A stretch of 64,000 bases of DNA from Bacteroidales bacterium (GTDB lineage Bacteria; Bacteroidota; Bacteroidia; Bacteroidales; UBA932), in contig JAFQAR010000001.1 of assembly GCA_017399905.1 (NCBI GenBank), positions 95,752 through 159,751 of the forward strand. The letters are read 5' to 3'. Below are positions 25,095-33,551 of the stretch, piece by piece. Numbering within the stretch: position 1 is the first letter of the stretch; each line of letters opens with the position of its first letter. The notes below the pieces were generated by a model, which saw nothing but the letters and a program-made list of their open reading frames with translations, was not told the origin of the DNA and did not search any database. The position numbers and the translations under genes were made by a program.

Positions 25095-27290
25095 ATGAAG
25101 TGCTTGATCAAGAATATAGTGCTCCCGGCATGTCTTATAGCCCTGTCTTCCTGCGCATGCAGGGACAGGGCTGATGTTATAGACGGGGTCAGGACGACGT
25201 TCCAGACATCGAAGGAGTGGCGCCCTACGATAGATAACCGCGCCGATGCCGTCATGGTATATGGCGTCGGTGGTAATCCTTCTGACACAAAGGATGGGGT
25301 CATCACTTTTGAAGACAGGGTCCGTTCATGGCGTGACCGGGGATATGTCACTCATTTCATGACCGGAATAGCCTGGGGAGGCTATGACGATTATTTTTCC
25401 GGAAAGTGGGACGGAATGATGCATTTGGATGAAGGCCAGATGCAGCAGGATGGGGATACCATCTGGCATGGACGCATGACTCCGTATATAGTTCCTTCCA
25501 TGAACTATCTCGAGTATATGAAGGAAAGGCATGTGAAGAGGGTGATAGATGCCGGCATAGATGTGATTTTCATGGAAGAACCGGAATTCTGGAACAGGGC
25601 CGGATACAGCGAAGCTTTCAAGAAGGAATGGCGTGACTATTACGGTTCCGACTGGCTTCCTCAGCATGAGTCACCGGAAAATACTTATCTCTCGAACAAG
25701 CTCAAGTACCATCTTTATTACAGAGCCCTTGACGAAGTCTTCACCTATGCCAAGGAATATGGAAGAAGCAAAGGACGCGACATAAAGTGCTATGTCCCTA
25801 CCCATTCGCTGATCAATTATTCACAATGGCAGATAGTCAGTCCTGAAGCAAGTCTGGCGTCACTTTCATGTGTTGACGGGTATATTGCCCAAGTGTGGAC
25901 GGGAACATCGAGGGTGTTGAACTACTATCGTGGAAAAGCTGCGGAGAGAGTGTTTGAAACCGCCTTCCTTGAATACGGATGTATGGAATCCATGACGACT
26001 CCTACAGGACGCAAGATGTTCTTCCTGACCGATCCTATAGAAGACAGGGCTTGTGACTGGGAAGATTACAAGAGGAATTATCAGGCTACATTCACTGCAC
26101 AGCTGCTTTACCCTCATGTGGCGGACTTCGAGGTCATGCCGTGGCCGGAACGTATATATGAGGGCCTGTATCGTGTAAGTGCCGATAGCGAAGAGAGGGC
26201 ACGTATACCACGTTTCTACTCAACCCAGATGCAGGTGATGGTCAATTCGCTGAACAGGATGCCTGTGTCTGACAATGTTTTGAGCGGCAGTCATGGTGTA
26301 GGAGTGATGATGTCGAACTCATTGATGTTCCAGACTTATCCTGTCCATGACGGATATGAGGATCCACAGCTGTCGGATTTCTTCGGTCAGGTGATGCCGT
26401 TTGTAAAAAGAGGTGTTCCGGTGGAAATAGTCCATATGGAGAATCTCGGTTATCCGGAGACTCTTGCGGATATGAAGGTGCTCCTGATGTCATACTCCAA
26501 TATGAAGCCGATGGATCCTGCAGCGCACAGACATCTTGTCTCCTGGGTGAAGAAAGGAGGAGTGCTGGTATACAGCGGTCGTGATGACGATCCTTTCCAG
26601 AAGGTTCCCGAGTGGTGGAATTCGGACGGAAATACCTATGCTACGGCTTCAGACCATCTTTTTGAATTGATGGGTATCCCTCATGGGGCTCAGGAAGGAG
26701 GCTATCGCTGCGGTAAGGGTTATGTCCATGTCGTACGTCAGGATCCGAAGGAGTATGTTCTTGAGGACTATGGGGAGAAAGATTTTGTGGACCTTGTAGC
26801 TTCCCTCTACCATGATGAGGCAGGCTGTGGGGAATTGAAGTTTGCAAACAGCTTTCATCTTGAGAGAGGTATGTACGATGTCGTGGCGGTGATGACGGAA
26901 AGTGTTTCGGACGAGCCGTATAGGCTTGAGGGATTGGTTGTTGACCTTTATGACCATAAGCTTCCGGTTATGGAGGGAGCTGTGGTTTATCCAGGAGAGC
27001 AGAGGCTGTATGTCAATCTTGACAGAGTGGATCGAAGCCGTCCTAAGATAATAGCTTCTGCTTCGAGGGAATACGAAGAGAAGATTGAAGAAAACGGATA
27101 TTCGTTTGTCGCCAAAGGACCTGTCGAGACCCTCAATGCATCAAGAATTCTTCTTCCGGCCTGTCCTGTCAGTGTGCTTGTCGACGGGAAGGAGTGTCTT
27201 GATGCAGGGAGCTGGCACGGATTGTCAGGGACTTATTTTCTTGAGTTCGGGAATTCTCCGGATGGTGTGAAGGTGGAAATCAAATGGTAA
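25095..27290 (+). CDS. Unrecognised lipoprotein with glycosidase-like three-domain layout
   Basis: A 731-residue lipoprotein (lipobox ALSSC, Cys20) I cannot place in a named family. Residues ~50-350 read as a TIM barrel: strand-like VMVYGVGGN, YVTHFMTGIAWGG, IDVIFMEEPEFWN (Glu161, Glu162, Glu164), IKCYVPTHSL, GYIAQVWTG, FLEYGCMES, VMPWPERIYEG. Residues ~400-560 resemble a class I amidotransferase-like domain (VPVEIVHMEN, KVLLMSYSNMKPM, WVKKGGVLVYSGRDD), and ~590-731 a beta domain. This order recalls GH42-type beta-galactosidases (barrel, trimerisation domain, beta domain). Placement behind a GH3 gene supports a role in glycan breakdown. Candidate acids are Glu162/Glu164 and Glu293 or Glu351; this is inference. 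Confidence 0.6.
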   Translation: MKCLIKNIVLPACLIALSSCACRDRADVIDGVRTTFQTSKEWRPTIDNRADAVMVYGVGGNPSDTKDGVITFEDRVRSWRDRGYVTHFMTGIAWGGYDDYFSGKWDGMMHLDEGQMQQDGDTIWHGRMTPYIVPSMNYLEYMKERHVKRVIDAGIDVIFMEEPEFWNRAGYSEAFKKEWRDYYGSDWLPQHESPENTYLSNKLKYHLYYRALDEVFTYAKEYGRSKGRDIKCYVPTHSLINYSQWQIVSPEASLASLSCVDGYIAQVWTGTSRVLNYYRGKAAERVFETAFLEYGCMESMTTPTGRKMFFLTDPIEDRACDWEDYKRNYQATFTAQLLYPHVADFEVMPWPERIYEGLYRVSADSEERARIPRFYSTQMQVMVNSLNRMPVSDNVLSGSHGVGVMMSNSLMFQTYPVHDGYEDPQLSDFFGQVMPFVKRGVPVEIVHMENLGYPETLADMKVLLMSYSNMKPMDPAAHRHLVSWVKKGGVLVYSGRDDDPFQKVPEWWNSDGNTYATASDHLFELMGIPHGAQEGGYRCGKGYVHVVRQDPKEYVLEDYGEKDFVDLVASLYHDEAGCGELKFANSFHLERGMYDVVAVMTESVSDEPYRLEGLVVDLYDHKLPVMEGAVVYPGEQRLYVNLDRVDRSRPKIIASASREYEEKIEENGYSFVAKGPVETLNASRILLPACPVSVLVDGKECLDAGSWHGLSGTYFLEFGNSPDGVKVEIKW

Positions 27291-27310
27291 ATTTATAGTC
27301 AGTTATATAT

Positions 27311-27742
27311 ATGAAGGTACAGATAGTGAATAAGTCGGCCTATCCGACTCCTGCCTATGCCACCGAAAAATCGGCCGGCATGGATCTTAAGGCAAACATA
27401 ACCGAGCCTGTTGTTCTCGGTCCTCTTGAGAGGGCCATGATACCTACGGGGCTCTTCATCGCTCTTCCTGACGGAACGGAAGCCCAGGTCCGTCCACGTA
27501 GCGGACTTGCTGCCAAGTTCGGCATCTCAGTTCTGAATTCTCCGGGAACAATAGATGCCGACTACAGGGGAGAAGTCAAGGTCATACTGGTCAATCTTTC
27601 CAACGAATCCTTTACAGTCAATCCGGGCGAGCGTATCGCGCAGATGGTGGTGGCCAGATATGAGAAGGTCGAGTGGGATGAAGTTGAGGTCCTTGATGAA
27701 ACCGAGAGAGGAGAAGGCGGCTTTGGAAGCACTGGCAGATAG
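27311..27742 (+). CDS. dut: dUTP diphosphatase
   Basis: A 143-residue trimeric dUTPase that hydrolyses dUTP to dUMP, protecting DNA from uracil and feeding dTMP synthesis. All five family motifs are present in order: [34 protein letters not shown] (with the catalytic Asp), GERIAQMVV and the C-terminal arm [11 protein letters not shown]. murF follows after 12 bases, so the two genes likely share a transcript. Confidence 0.96.
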   Translation: MKVQIVNKSAYPTPAYATEKSAGMDLKANITEPVVLGPLERAMIPTGLFIALPDGTEAQVRPRSGLAAKFGISVLNSPGTIDADYRGEVKVILVNLSNESFTVNPGERIAQMVVARYEKVEWDEVEVLDETERGEGGFGSTGR

Positions 27743-27754
27743 TTCCGGAGTCTT

Positions 27755-29137
27755 ATGGTAAAAACAGCAGATATGACGATAGTTGAGATTTACAGCAGAT
27801 TCAAGGAATGCGGTCGTGTCACAACCGATAGCCGTGGCGTGAAAGGCGGAGAAATGTTCTTCGCTTTGAAAGGTGAGAATTTTGACGGCAACGAATATGC
27901 GGCCAAGGCGCTTGAAGCGGGAGCTTCATATGCTGTAGTTGATTCGGATTCGGCCATTGCAAGTTCGGATGACCCTCGTCTGATAAGGGTTGAAAATACG
28001 CTCAGGACTCTTCAGGAGCTTGCTCGCTGGCATAGGTCCATGACCTTTGTGGACGGTAAGCCTTTGACTGTTATAGCCTTGACCGGAACAAACGGAAAGA
28101 CGACAACTAAAGAGCTTGTCCGTGAGGTCCTTTCTGTACGGTATAGGGTTACGGCCACGGAAGGAAATCTGAACAACAGCATAGGGGTTCCTCTTACCTT
28201 GCTGCGGATAGACCCGCAGACACAGATCGCTGTTGTCGAGATGGGGGCCAGTCATCCTGGAGATATCAAGGAACTTGTTGATATCGCCCTTCCGAACTAC
28301 GGTCTCATTACGAATGTCGGCAAGGCTCATCTCCTTGGATTCGGAAGCTTTGAAGGTGTGATGAATACAAAGGGGGAATTGTATGACTATCTCAGAAGGA
28401 CTTCCGACAAGGTCTTCCTGAATGTCGATAATGTTCATCTTTGCAGGATGGCTGCAGAACGTAATCTGCAGAGCGATCCGGAGCGTCCGTACTCATTGGT
28501 AATCCCTTACGGACTTTCCTTCAGCAATGTGGAGGTGCTTCCTTCATCGGCTGAATATCCATATCTCAGGATGTCTTTCCCTGTCGACGGTGAGAAAGCC
28601 CCGTTTGTCCTGAATACGCATCTTGTCGGAACGTATAATGCGGACAATGTCATGGCCGCATTGGCTGTAGGAGCTCAGTTCGGTATCGGTTTCAAGGAAG
28701 CCGCAGATGCAGTTTCTGCATATGTTCCGTCAAATAACCGTTCGCAGATGGTGAAGACGGGACGTAATACCCTGATCGTAGACGCATATAATGCAAACCC
28801 TACGAGCATGGAAGCCGCTTTGAGGAATTTTGCTGATATCGAAGCGGAGAGTAAGGTCGTTATGCTGGGAGATATGCTTGAACTCGGTGAAGATTCCATT
28901 CAGCTGCATGAGTCTGTTCTTGACATATGTGCGGGTATGAATCTTAAGGAAGTGTGTCTGGTGGGCTCGGAGTTCGGAAAGGCAATGGCTTCGCTGCCCG
29001 GAACAGCCCGCTTCAGATGGTTTGAAGATTCAGCAAAGCTGGCGGTGTGGGCAGAGTCGGAAAATCTTTCAGGTTCGGTCATACTTGTAAAGGGGTCGAG
29101 AGGCATCAGAATGGAAAAAGTGATACCAGTGCTTTAG
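27755..29137 (+). CDS. murF: UDP-N-acetylmuramoyl-tripeptide--D-alanyl-D-alanine ligase
   Basis: A 460-residue Mur ligase adding D-Ala-D-Ala to the UDP-MurNAc tripeptide, the last cytoplasmic step of the peptidoglycan precursor. The ATP loop is LTGTNGKTTTKEL near residue 112. Other landmarks are NLNNSIGVPLTLL, EMGASHPGDI, ITNVGKAHL and DAYNANPTSMEAAL in the C-terminal domain, the last being typical of MurF rather than MurC/D/E. A GGAG sequence precedes the ATG at 27755. The last 32 bases overlap the convergent glycerate kinase gene. Confidence 0.95.
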   Translation: MVKTADMTIVEIYSRFKECGRVTTDSRGVKGGEMFFALKGENFDGNEYAAKALEAGASYAVVDSDSAIASSDDPRLIRVENTLRTLQELARWHRSMTFVDGKPLTVIALTGTNGKTTTKELVREVLSVRYRVTATEGNLNNSIGVPLTLLRIDPQTQIAVVEMGASHPGDIKELVDIALPNYGLITNVGKAHLLGFGSFEGVMNTKGELYDYLRRTSDKVFLNVDNVHLCRMAAERNLQSDPERPYSLVIPYGLSFSNVEVLPSSAEYPYLRMSFPVDGEKAPFVLNTHLVGTYNADNVMAALAVGAQFGIGFKEAADAVSAYVPSNNRSQMVKTGRNTLIVDAYNANPTSMEAALRNFADIEAESKVVMLGDMLELGEDSIQLHESVLDICAGMNLKEVCLVGSEFGKAMASLPGTARFRWFEDSAKLAVWAESENLSGSVILVKGSRGIRMEKVIPVL

Positions 29138-30254
29138 AAACGGTATTCTCGATTGCATATGAGGCGACTTCGGGACGCATCGCGTGTTCGAGGTCGCTTT
29201 TGCTTTCAGGACGTTTTCCTATAGGCAGGACTGTCGGGGATTTCTCACCTGTCCTTGTAAGATTATGCCCTTCTTCTACTGTGCCGGCTATAACAAGGAC
29301 TGGAGTCTGACGGGTTCTTGCTCTTTCTATGACTCCGGATATGAGTTTGCCCTGTCCCGTCTGATGATCGACCTTGCCTTCTCCTGTGATGATCAGATCT
29401 GCATCGGAGATGAGGCTGTCGAATCCGATGATGTCAAGAATGATGTCTCGGCCTTTTTCAAGTCTTGCGTTGAAGAATGAGAGAAAGGCAGCTCCGAGAC
29501 CTCCTGCGGCTCCGGCTCCTGGAACTGACGGAATGTCTCTTCCCGTCTCCCATGAGAGTACGTCCGAATAAGATGTCATTCCGTCTTCAAGTACCTTTAC
29601 CGTCTGAGGGTCTGCACCCTTCTGAGGTGCAAAGACCTTGGTTGCTCCATTCATGCCTGTCAATGGAGCGTCCACGTCACATGCAATGATGAATTCGGAG
29701 CCGGAAAGCTCCTGCGGGATGCCGCTGACGTCAATATTGGCCACCAAGGAGATTTTTTCTCCGCAGAGTCCTTCGATCATTTGGCCGTCACGTCCTGTGA
29801 AACGCGCTCCCAATGCCTCAAGCATCCCGCTTCCGCCGTCGTTTGTGGCACTTCCGCCCAGCCCGATGATGAATTTTCTGCATCCGTTTTCATATGCCTT
29901 CAATATGATTTCGCCAAGACCTCTTGTTGAGGTAAGAAGCGGATTCCTTTCGTCAGAGGACAAGAGGGATAGACCGCAGGCGGCTGCGCTCTCAATGACC
30001 GCAAGGCCATCTTTATGATAATAGAATGATGATATAGGGCGTCCGAGCGGGTCGGAAACCGGAACCTCTGTCCTCTCGGCTCCAATTGACTTGCCGATGA
30101 CTTCGGCTGTGCCTTCTCCACCGTCTGCAGCTGCCACCTTGACGACATTGCAGTCCGGAAATACCATCCTGATTCCTGCTTCGGCGGCATCTGCGACCTC
30201 GATTGATGAAAGGCAACCCTTGAAAGAGTCTGACGCTATGACGATCTTATTCAT
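29106..30254 (-). CDS. Glycerate kinase (GlxK/GarK type)
   Basis: A 382-residue member of the glycerate kinase type I family, phosphorylating D-glycerate. Motifs are IASDSFKGCLSSIEVADA at the start, AADGGEGTAE near residue 42, IGLGGSATNDGGSGMLEALGA (about 128), PGAGAAGGLGA (about 245) and ITGEGKVDHQTGQGK (about 290). It points toward the upstream plus-strand murF and overlaps its 3' end by 32 bases. No operon partner lies next to it; tRNA-Glu is upstream on the same strand. Confidence 0.93.
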   Translation of the reverse strand: MNKIVIASDSFKGCLSSIEVADAAEAGIRMVFPDCNVVKVAAADGGEGTAEVIGKSIGAERTEVPVSDPLGRPISSFYYHKDGLAVIESAAACGLSLLSSDERNPLLTSTRGLGEIILKAYENGCRKFIIGLGGSATNDGGSGMLEALGARFTGRDGQMIEGLCGEKISLVANIDVSGIPQELSGSEFIIACDVDAPLTGMNGATKVFAPQKGADPQTVKVLEDGMTSYSDVLSWETGRDIPSVPGAGAAGGLGAAFLSFFNARLEKGRDIILDIIGFDSLISDADLIITGEGKVDHQTGQGKLISGVIERARTRQTPVLVIAGTVEEGHNLTRTGEKSPTVLPIGKRPESKSDLEHAMRPEVASYAIENTVSKALVSLFPF

Positions 30255-30273
30255 CTCACACCATGTGTATATG

Positions 30274-30300
30274 AAAAAAAGCTCAGCTTTTCAGCTGAGC
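30274..30300 (-). terminator. Terminator of tRNA-Glu
   Basis: An 8-bp perfect stem (30281-30288 with 30293-30300), TTTC loop, followed on the minus strand by seven T. It starts 5 bases after the tRNA 3' end. Confidence 0.88.
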
Positions 30301-30304
30301 CTTG

Positions 30305-30376
30305 TAGTCGGTAGGGGAATCGAACCCCTATTGCAAGATTGAGAATCTTGAGTACTAACCGTTATACGAACCGACC
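30305..30376 (-). tRNA. tRNA-Glu (anticodon CUC)
   Basis: A 72-base cloverleaf on the minus strand. Acceptor stem GGTCGGT/ACCGACT closes with a discriminator A; CCA is not encoded. The D arm contains AACGGTTAGT; the anticodon stem CAAGA/TCTTG encloses loop TTCTCAA, giving anticodon CTC, which reads GAG codons. The T arm is AGGGG-TTCGATT-CCCCT. It stands alone with its own promoter and terminator. Confidence 0.93.
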
Positions 30377-30395
30377 GTTTTATTGTTTGGGATTG

Positions 30396-30426
30396 CAAAG
30401 GTACATAAAATTTCTTTACTTCCAAA
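30396..30426 (-). promoter_or_regulatory. Promoter of tRNA-Glu
   Basis: On the minus strand: TTTG (30423-30426), 19-base spacer, TACCTTTG (30396-30403). Same -7 box as the rRNA promoter at 63785-63815. Confidence 0.8.
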
Positions 30427-30461
30427 TTTTTCTTTATAAAAAGTGCTGAAATCCTACGTTT

Positions 30462-30830
30462 TTATTTCAGGAATACAAAGAAAACAGCCATGATGAGGCA
30501 GAAGAATGCTGCGAAATGATTCCATTGCAGTCCCTGTCCCTTGAACATCAGGGTTACTATGACTGTAAATACGGTGAGGGAAATGACTTCCTGGATGACC
30601 TTCAGCTGCATCAGGTTGAAAGGGCCTCCGTTCTCTACGAATCCTATGCGGTTTGCAGGTACCTGAGCGCAGTATTCAAGAAAGGCTACGCCCCATGAGA
30701 ACAGTATGACAACTATGAGAGGCCAGCTTGATGATATCTTCATTTCCTGAAGCTTGAGATGGCCGTACCATGCGAATGTCATGAATACATTCGATGCTAC
30801 AAGCAGCAGTATGGTCCAGATCGCTTTCAT
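30462..30830 (-). CDS. DUF486 / DMT-family small membrane protein
   Basis: A 122-residue protein with four hydrophobic helices (IWTILLLVASNVFMTFAWY, WPLIVVILFSWGVAFLEYCA, VISLTVFTVIVTLMF, HFAAFFCLIMAVFFVFL). The block CAQVPANRIGF and FNLMQLKVIQE between helices 2 and 3 are typical of the DUF486 family, a small relative of drug/metabolite transporters. The substrate is unknown. A TACTTTTG box lies at 30855-30862 on the minus strand but lacks a matching upstream element. It is divergent from the mutase gene. Confidence 0.88.
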   Translation of the reverse strand: MKAIWTILLLVASNVFMTFAWYGHLKLQEMKISSSWPLIVVILFSWGVAFLEYCAQVPANRIGFVENGGPFNLMQLKVIQEVISLTVFTVIVTLMFKGQGLQWNHFAAFFCLIMAVFFVFLK

Positions 30831-30870
30831 TTCACTTGGTTTGTTTGGGCCTGCAAAAGTAATATTTAAT

Positions 30871-30902
30871 TTGTAATTGCAGCCATAAAACTTTAATTTT
30901 GC
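30871..30902 (+). promoter_or_regulatory. Promoter of the mutase/NamZ-like operon
   Basis: TTTG (30871-30874), 20-base spacer, TAATTTTG (30895-30902), 26 bases before the ATG chosen for the mutase. This supports the start at 30929, because an upstream ATG at 30903 would begin at or before the expected transcript start. Confidence 0.65.
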
Positions 30903-30928
30903 ATGATATACATAAAATTTTGACGTTT

Positions 30929-32380
30929 ATGACATTGATTAAATCGATATCCGGAATCAGAGGAACCATCGGTGGAAATCCGGGTGAAGCCCTTACGCCT
31001 CTTGATATTGTCAAGTTCACATATGCCTATTCTGTAAAGATGAAGGAACGCAGGCCGAAGCCTGAAGGTGAGAGATATAAGGTCGTAGTCGGAAAGGATG
31101 CCCGTCTTTCCGGTGACATGGTGGAACAGCTTGTATGCGGTACGCTCGTTTCTTGTGGCGTGGATGTCGTCAAGGCCGGTTTTGCGTCGACTCCTACAAC
31201 GGAGATGGCTGTCGTGTTCGAGGAGGCTGACGGAGGTATTATAATCACTGCTTCCCATAATCCGAAACAATGGAACGCCCTGAAGCTTATCAATGAGAAA
31301 GGTGAGTTCCTGAATGCGGAAGAGGGTTCTGCAATCCTTGAATGTGCTGAAAACGCCCTTTTCACTTTCTCTGATGTCGACAGTCTTGGAGATATCGAGG
31401 AGAAGGACTTTACTGATCAGCATCTTGATGCAGTCCTTGCTCTTCCGGCCGTTGACGTCGAAGCTGTAAGGAAGGCCGGATTCAAGGTCGCTCTTGATGC
31501 CGTCAACTCTGTGGGAGGAATAATAATGCCTCGTCTGCTTGAGAGGATGGGTGTGGAATGTGTCTGTGTCAATTGTGAACCGACAGGTGAATTCGCCCAC
31601 AATCCTGAACCGCTTCCTTCCAATCTGACCGAATTGTGTGAGGCTGTCGTTTCCAACAATGCGGATATGGGTATATCCGTAGATCCGGATGTGGACCGGC
31701 TTGCCTTGATCTGCGAGAACGGAAAGCCTTTCGGTGAGGAGTATACGTTGGTAAGCGTTGCAGATTATCTGCTTTCAAGGGTTTATGATGAAGCACTGAA
31801 TACCGGAAAGTCATTGGAAGAGGTTGCGGCTCCTTATCAGATGACTACATCATCCAATCTGTCCTCTTCGAGAGCCTTGCGTGATGTGACGGAACAATAT
31901 GGCGGCGTATATTCGGCTGCCGCTGTGGGAGAGGTGAATGTCACTACTCGCATGAAGGAATGTGGGGCGCTTATAGGCGGAGAGGGTAACGGAGGCGTCA
32001 TCTATCCGGCCCTCCATTACGGCAGGGATGCAATGGTCGGTGTTGCGCTCTTCCTTACAAACCTGGCATACAGGAAGATGAAGGTGTCAGAGCTTCTTGC
32101 GTCATATCCGCAGTATGTGATCGCCAAGAACAAGATCGAGCTTTCCGATTCTGCACTGATTGACCGGATCCTCGAAGAGATAAAGTCGGTTTATGCATCC
32201 GAGGATATCAATACTATTGACGGTGTGAAGATATCATTCGAGAGCCGCAGGGAATGGGTGCATCTCCGTCGTTCGAATACGGAGCCGATCATACGCATTT
32301 ATGCCGAGGCTCCTACAGCCGATGCTGCGGAAGCTCTTGCGGGTGAAATCATAGGAATCGCTAAAAATATTATAGGATAG
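30929..32380 (+). CDS. glmM: Phosphoglucosamine mutase-like phosphohexomutase
   Basis: A 483-residue alpha-D-phosphohexomutase. The protein opens with KSISGIRGTIGG. The phosphorylated serine is Ser109 in IITASHNPKQWNALKL, the metal loop is SVDPDVDRLALI, the sugar loop is GGEGNGGVIYP, and the C-terminal phosphate-binding loop is RRSNTEPIIRIYAE. GlmM interconverts glucosamine-6-P and glucosamine-1-P for UDP-GlcNAc. Phosphomannomutase or phosphoglucomutase activity cannot be excluded by eye. The first base of the next start codon is the last base of this stop (TAGTG), so the two genes are translationally coupled. Confidence 0.85.
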   Translation: MTLIKSISGIRGTIGGNPGEALTPLDIVKFTYAYSVKMKERRPKPEGERYKVVVGKDARLSGDMVEQLVCGTLVSCGVDVVKAGFASTPTTEMAVVFEEADGGIIITASHNPKQWNALKLINEKGEFLNAEEGSAILECAENALFTFSDVDSLGDIEEKDFTDQHLDAVLALPAVDVEAVRKAGFKVALDAVNSVGGIIMPRLLERMGVECVCVNCEPTGEFAHNPEPLPSNLTELCEAVVSNNADMGISVDPDVDRLALICENGKPFGEEYTLVSVADYLLSRVYDEALNTGKSLEEVAAPYQMTTSSNLSSSRALRDVTEQYGGVYSAAAVGEVNVTTRMKECGALIGGEGNGGVIYPALHYGRDAMVGVALFLTNLAYRKMKVSELLASYPQYVIAKNKIELSDSALIDRILEEIKSVYASEDINTIDGVKISFESRREWVHLRRSNTEPIIRIYAEAPTADAAEALAGEIIGIAKNIIG

Positions 32381-33447
32381 TGTTTTCATTCAGGACAACA
32401 TCATTGGAAGAACAGCTCGACAAGGCTTTGCTGGAAGGCCGTGTCGGCTGTTTCTGTACACAGAACTGCTGGGATACGGAACGCGGCAGGTACATGTATG
32501 ACATTTTCCGTGAAAGAGGAAATCTGGAGATCATCTTTTCTCCTCGCGATACGGAACTTACCCCTTTGACTAACCATATTGATTTTTCTGTTGGTGACCT
32601 CAAGGGACTTAATGCCGTCGTTGTGGAGATCCAGGATGTGGGAGCACGTTATTTCAATTATACAAAAGACGTATTCAGGCTCATGGATGCCCTTAAATCC
32701 ATGAAGGATGACGCTCCTTCCATGTATGTGGTGGACCATATGAATCCGGCCGGAAGGGTAGTGGAAGGAACCATGCCCTCTTCAGTCGTGGAACCTTATG
32801 TCCCGAAGGTGGCTCATCGGCACGGACTTACGTTGGGAGAACTTGCCAATCTCTATTACCATGAAATTGGTGCCAAGTTCGCTCTCCATGTCATATCAGC
32901 CCTTGCTACTGATTCAAACAAGCAGCTTATGCCTTGGACCATTGCTCCTGCTTCCGACATTCCGGGACTCTTTACCTGCGATGTATACAGCGGAGGCGGT
33001 TTGTGGAACAATACAAATGTATCTCCTGCAATCGGAACGGCGCGGCCTTATGAGTATATCGGAGCCCCCTTCATAAAGACCTCGTCCAATGAGATACTCC
33101 CTTTTGCCGAGGGCGTCATGATGCGGCCATGTTCATTCACTCCTTCGTGCGGAAGGTATGAGGGTAAGAAATGCTATGGCTATCAGATCATGCTTGAGCC
33201 GGGTGTCGAGTACCATTCCCTGATCCATACCCTTCAGCTTCTCCGTCATTTCAAGGAAAGGTATTCTGATTTCCGCCTTGAAGAGGGATTCGATGCCAAG
33301 CTTTCCGACCAGCTTCTTCTGGACTATGTAAACGGAAGCGTTGACTTTGAAGAAATGCGTGAACATGTCAAGGTTGAGGAGCAGAAATGGATCAGAAAGG
33401 CCAGGAAATTCATCCTGTATGACGATCAGCCATATAGAATTAAATGA
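32380..33447 (+). CDS. DUF1343 / NamZ-like protein (GH171-type) without signal peptide
   Basis: A 355-residue protein matching the DUF1343 family, whose characterised member NamZ is an exo-beta-N-acetylmuramidase. Family blocks are VVVEIQDVGARYFNY (about residue 85), VVDHMNPAGRVVEGTM (about 117), RHGLTLGELANLYYHE and WNNTNVSPAIGTARPYEYIG. The start is GTG at 32380: the first downstream ATG would remove GRVGCFCTQNCWD, which corresponds to the conserved GKRVGLVTN-type opening. There is no signal peptide, so the product should be cytosolic, suiting muropeptide recycling and not wall attack. It is coupled to the mutase gene. Confidence 0.82.
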   Translation: MFSFRTTSLEEQLDKALLEGRVGCFCTQNCWDTERGRYMYDIFRERGNLEIIFSPRDTELTPLTNHIDFSVGDLKGLNAVVVEIQDVGARYFNYTKDVFRLMDALKSMKDDAPSMYVVDHMNPAGRVVEGTMPSSVVEPYVPKVAHRHGLTLGELANLYYHEIGAKFALHVISALATDSNKQLMPWTIAPASDIPGLFTCDVYSGGGLWNNTNVSPAIGTARPYEYIGAPFIKTSSNEILPFAEGVMMRPCSFTPSCGRYEGKKCYGYQIMLEPGVEYHSLIHTLQLLRHFKERYSDFRLEEGFDAKLSDQLLLDYVNGSVDFEEMREHVKVEEQKWIRKARKFILYDDQPYRIK

Positions 33448-33485
33448 TATATGCCTCCTGAAACATCAATTAGTTCGAGAAATAG

Positions 33486-33516
33486 TTGTTTAATTGAAAT
33501 AAAAGGATTACTTTTG
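33486..33516 (+). promoter_or_regulatory. Promoter of rpmE2
   Basis: TTG (33486-33488), 20-base spacer, TACTTTTG (33509-33516), 35 bases before the ATG. Confidence 0.65.
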
Positions 33517-33551
33517 CGCCGCAAAATCAGTTAACTAATTTTTATAACGTT

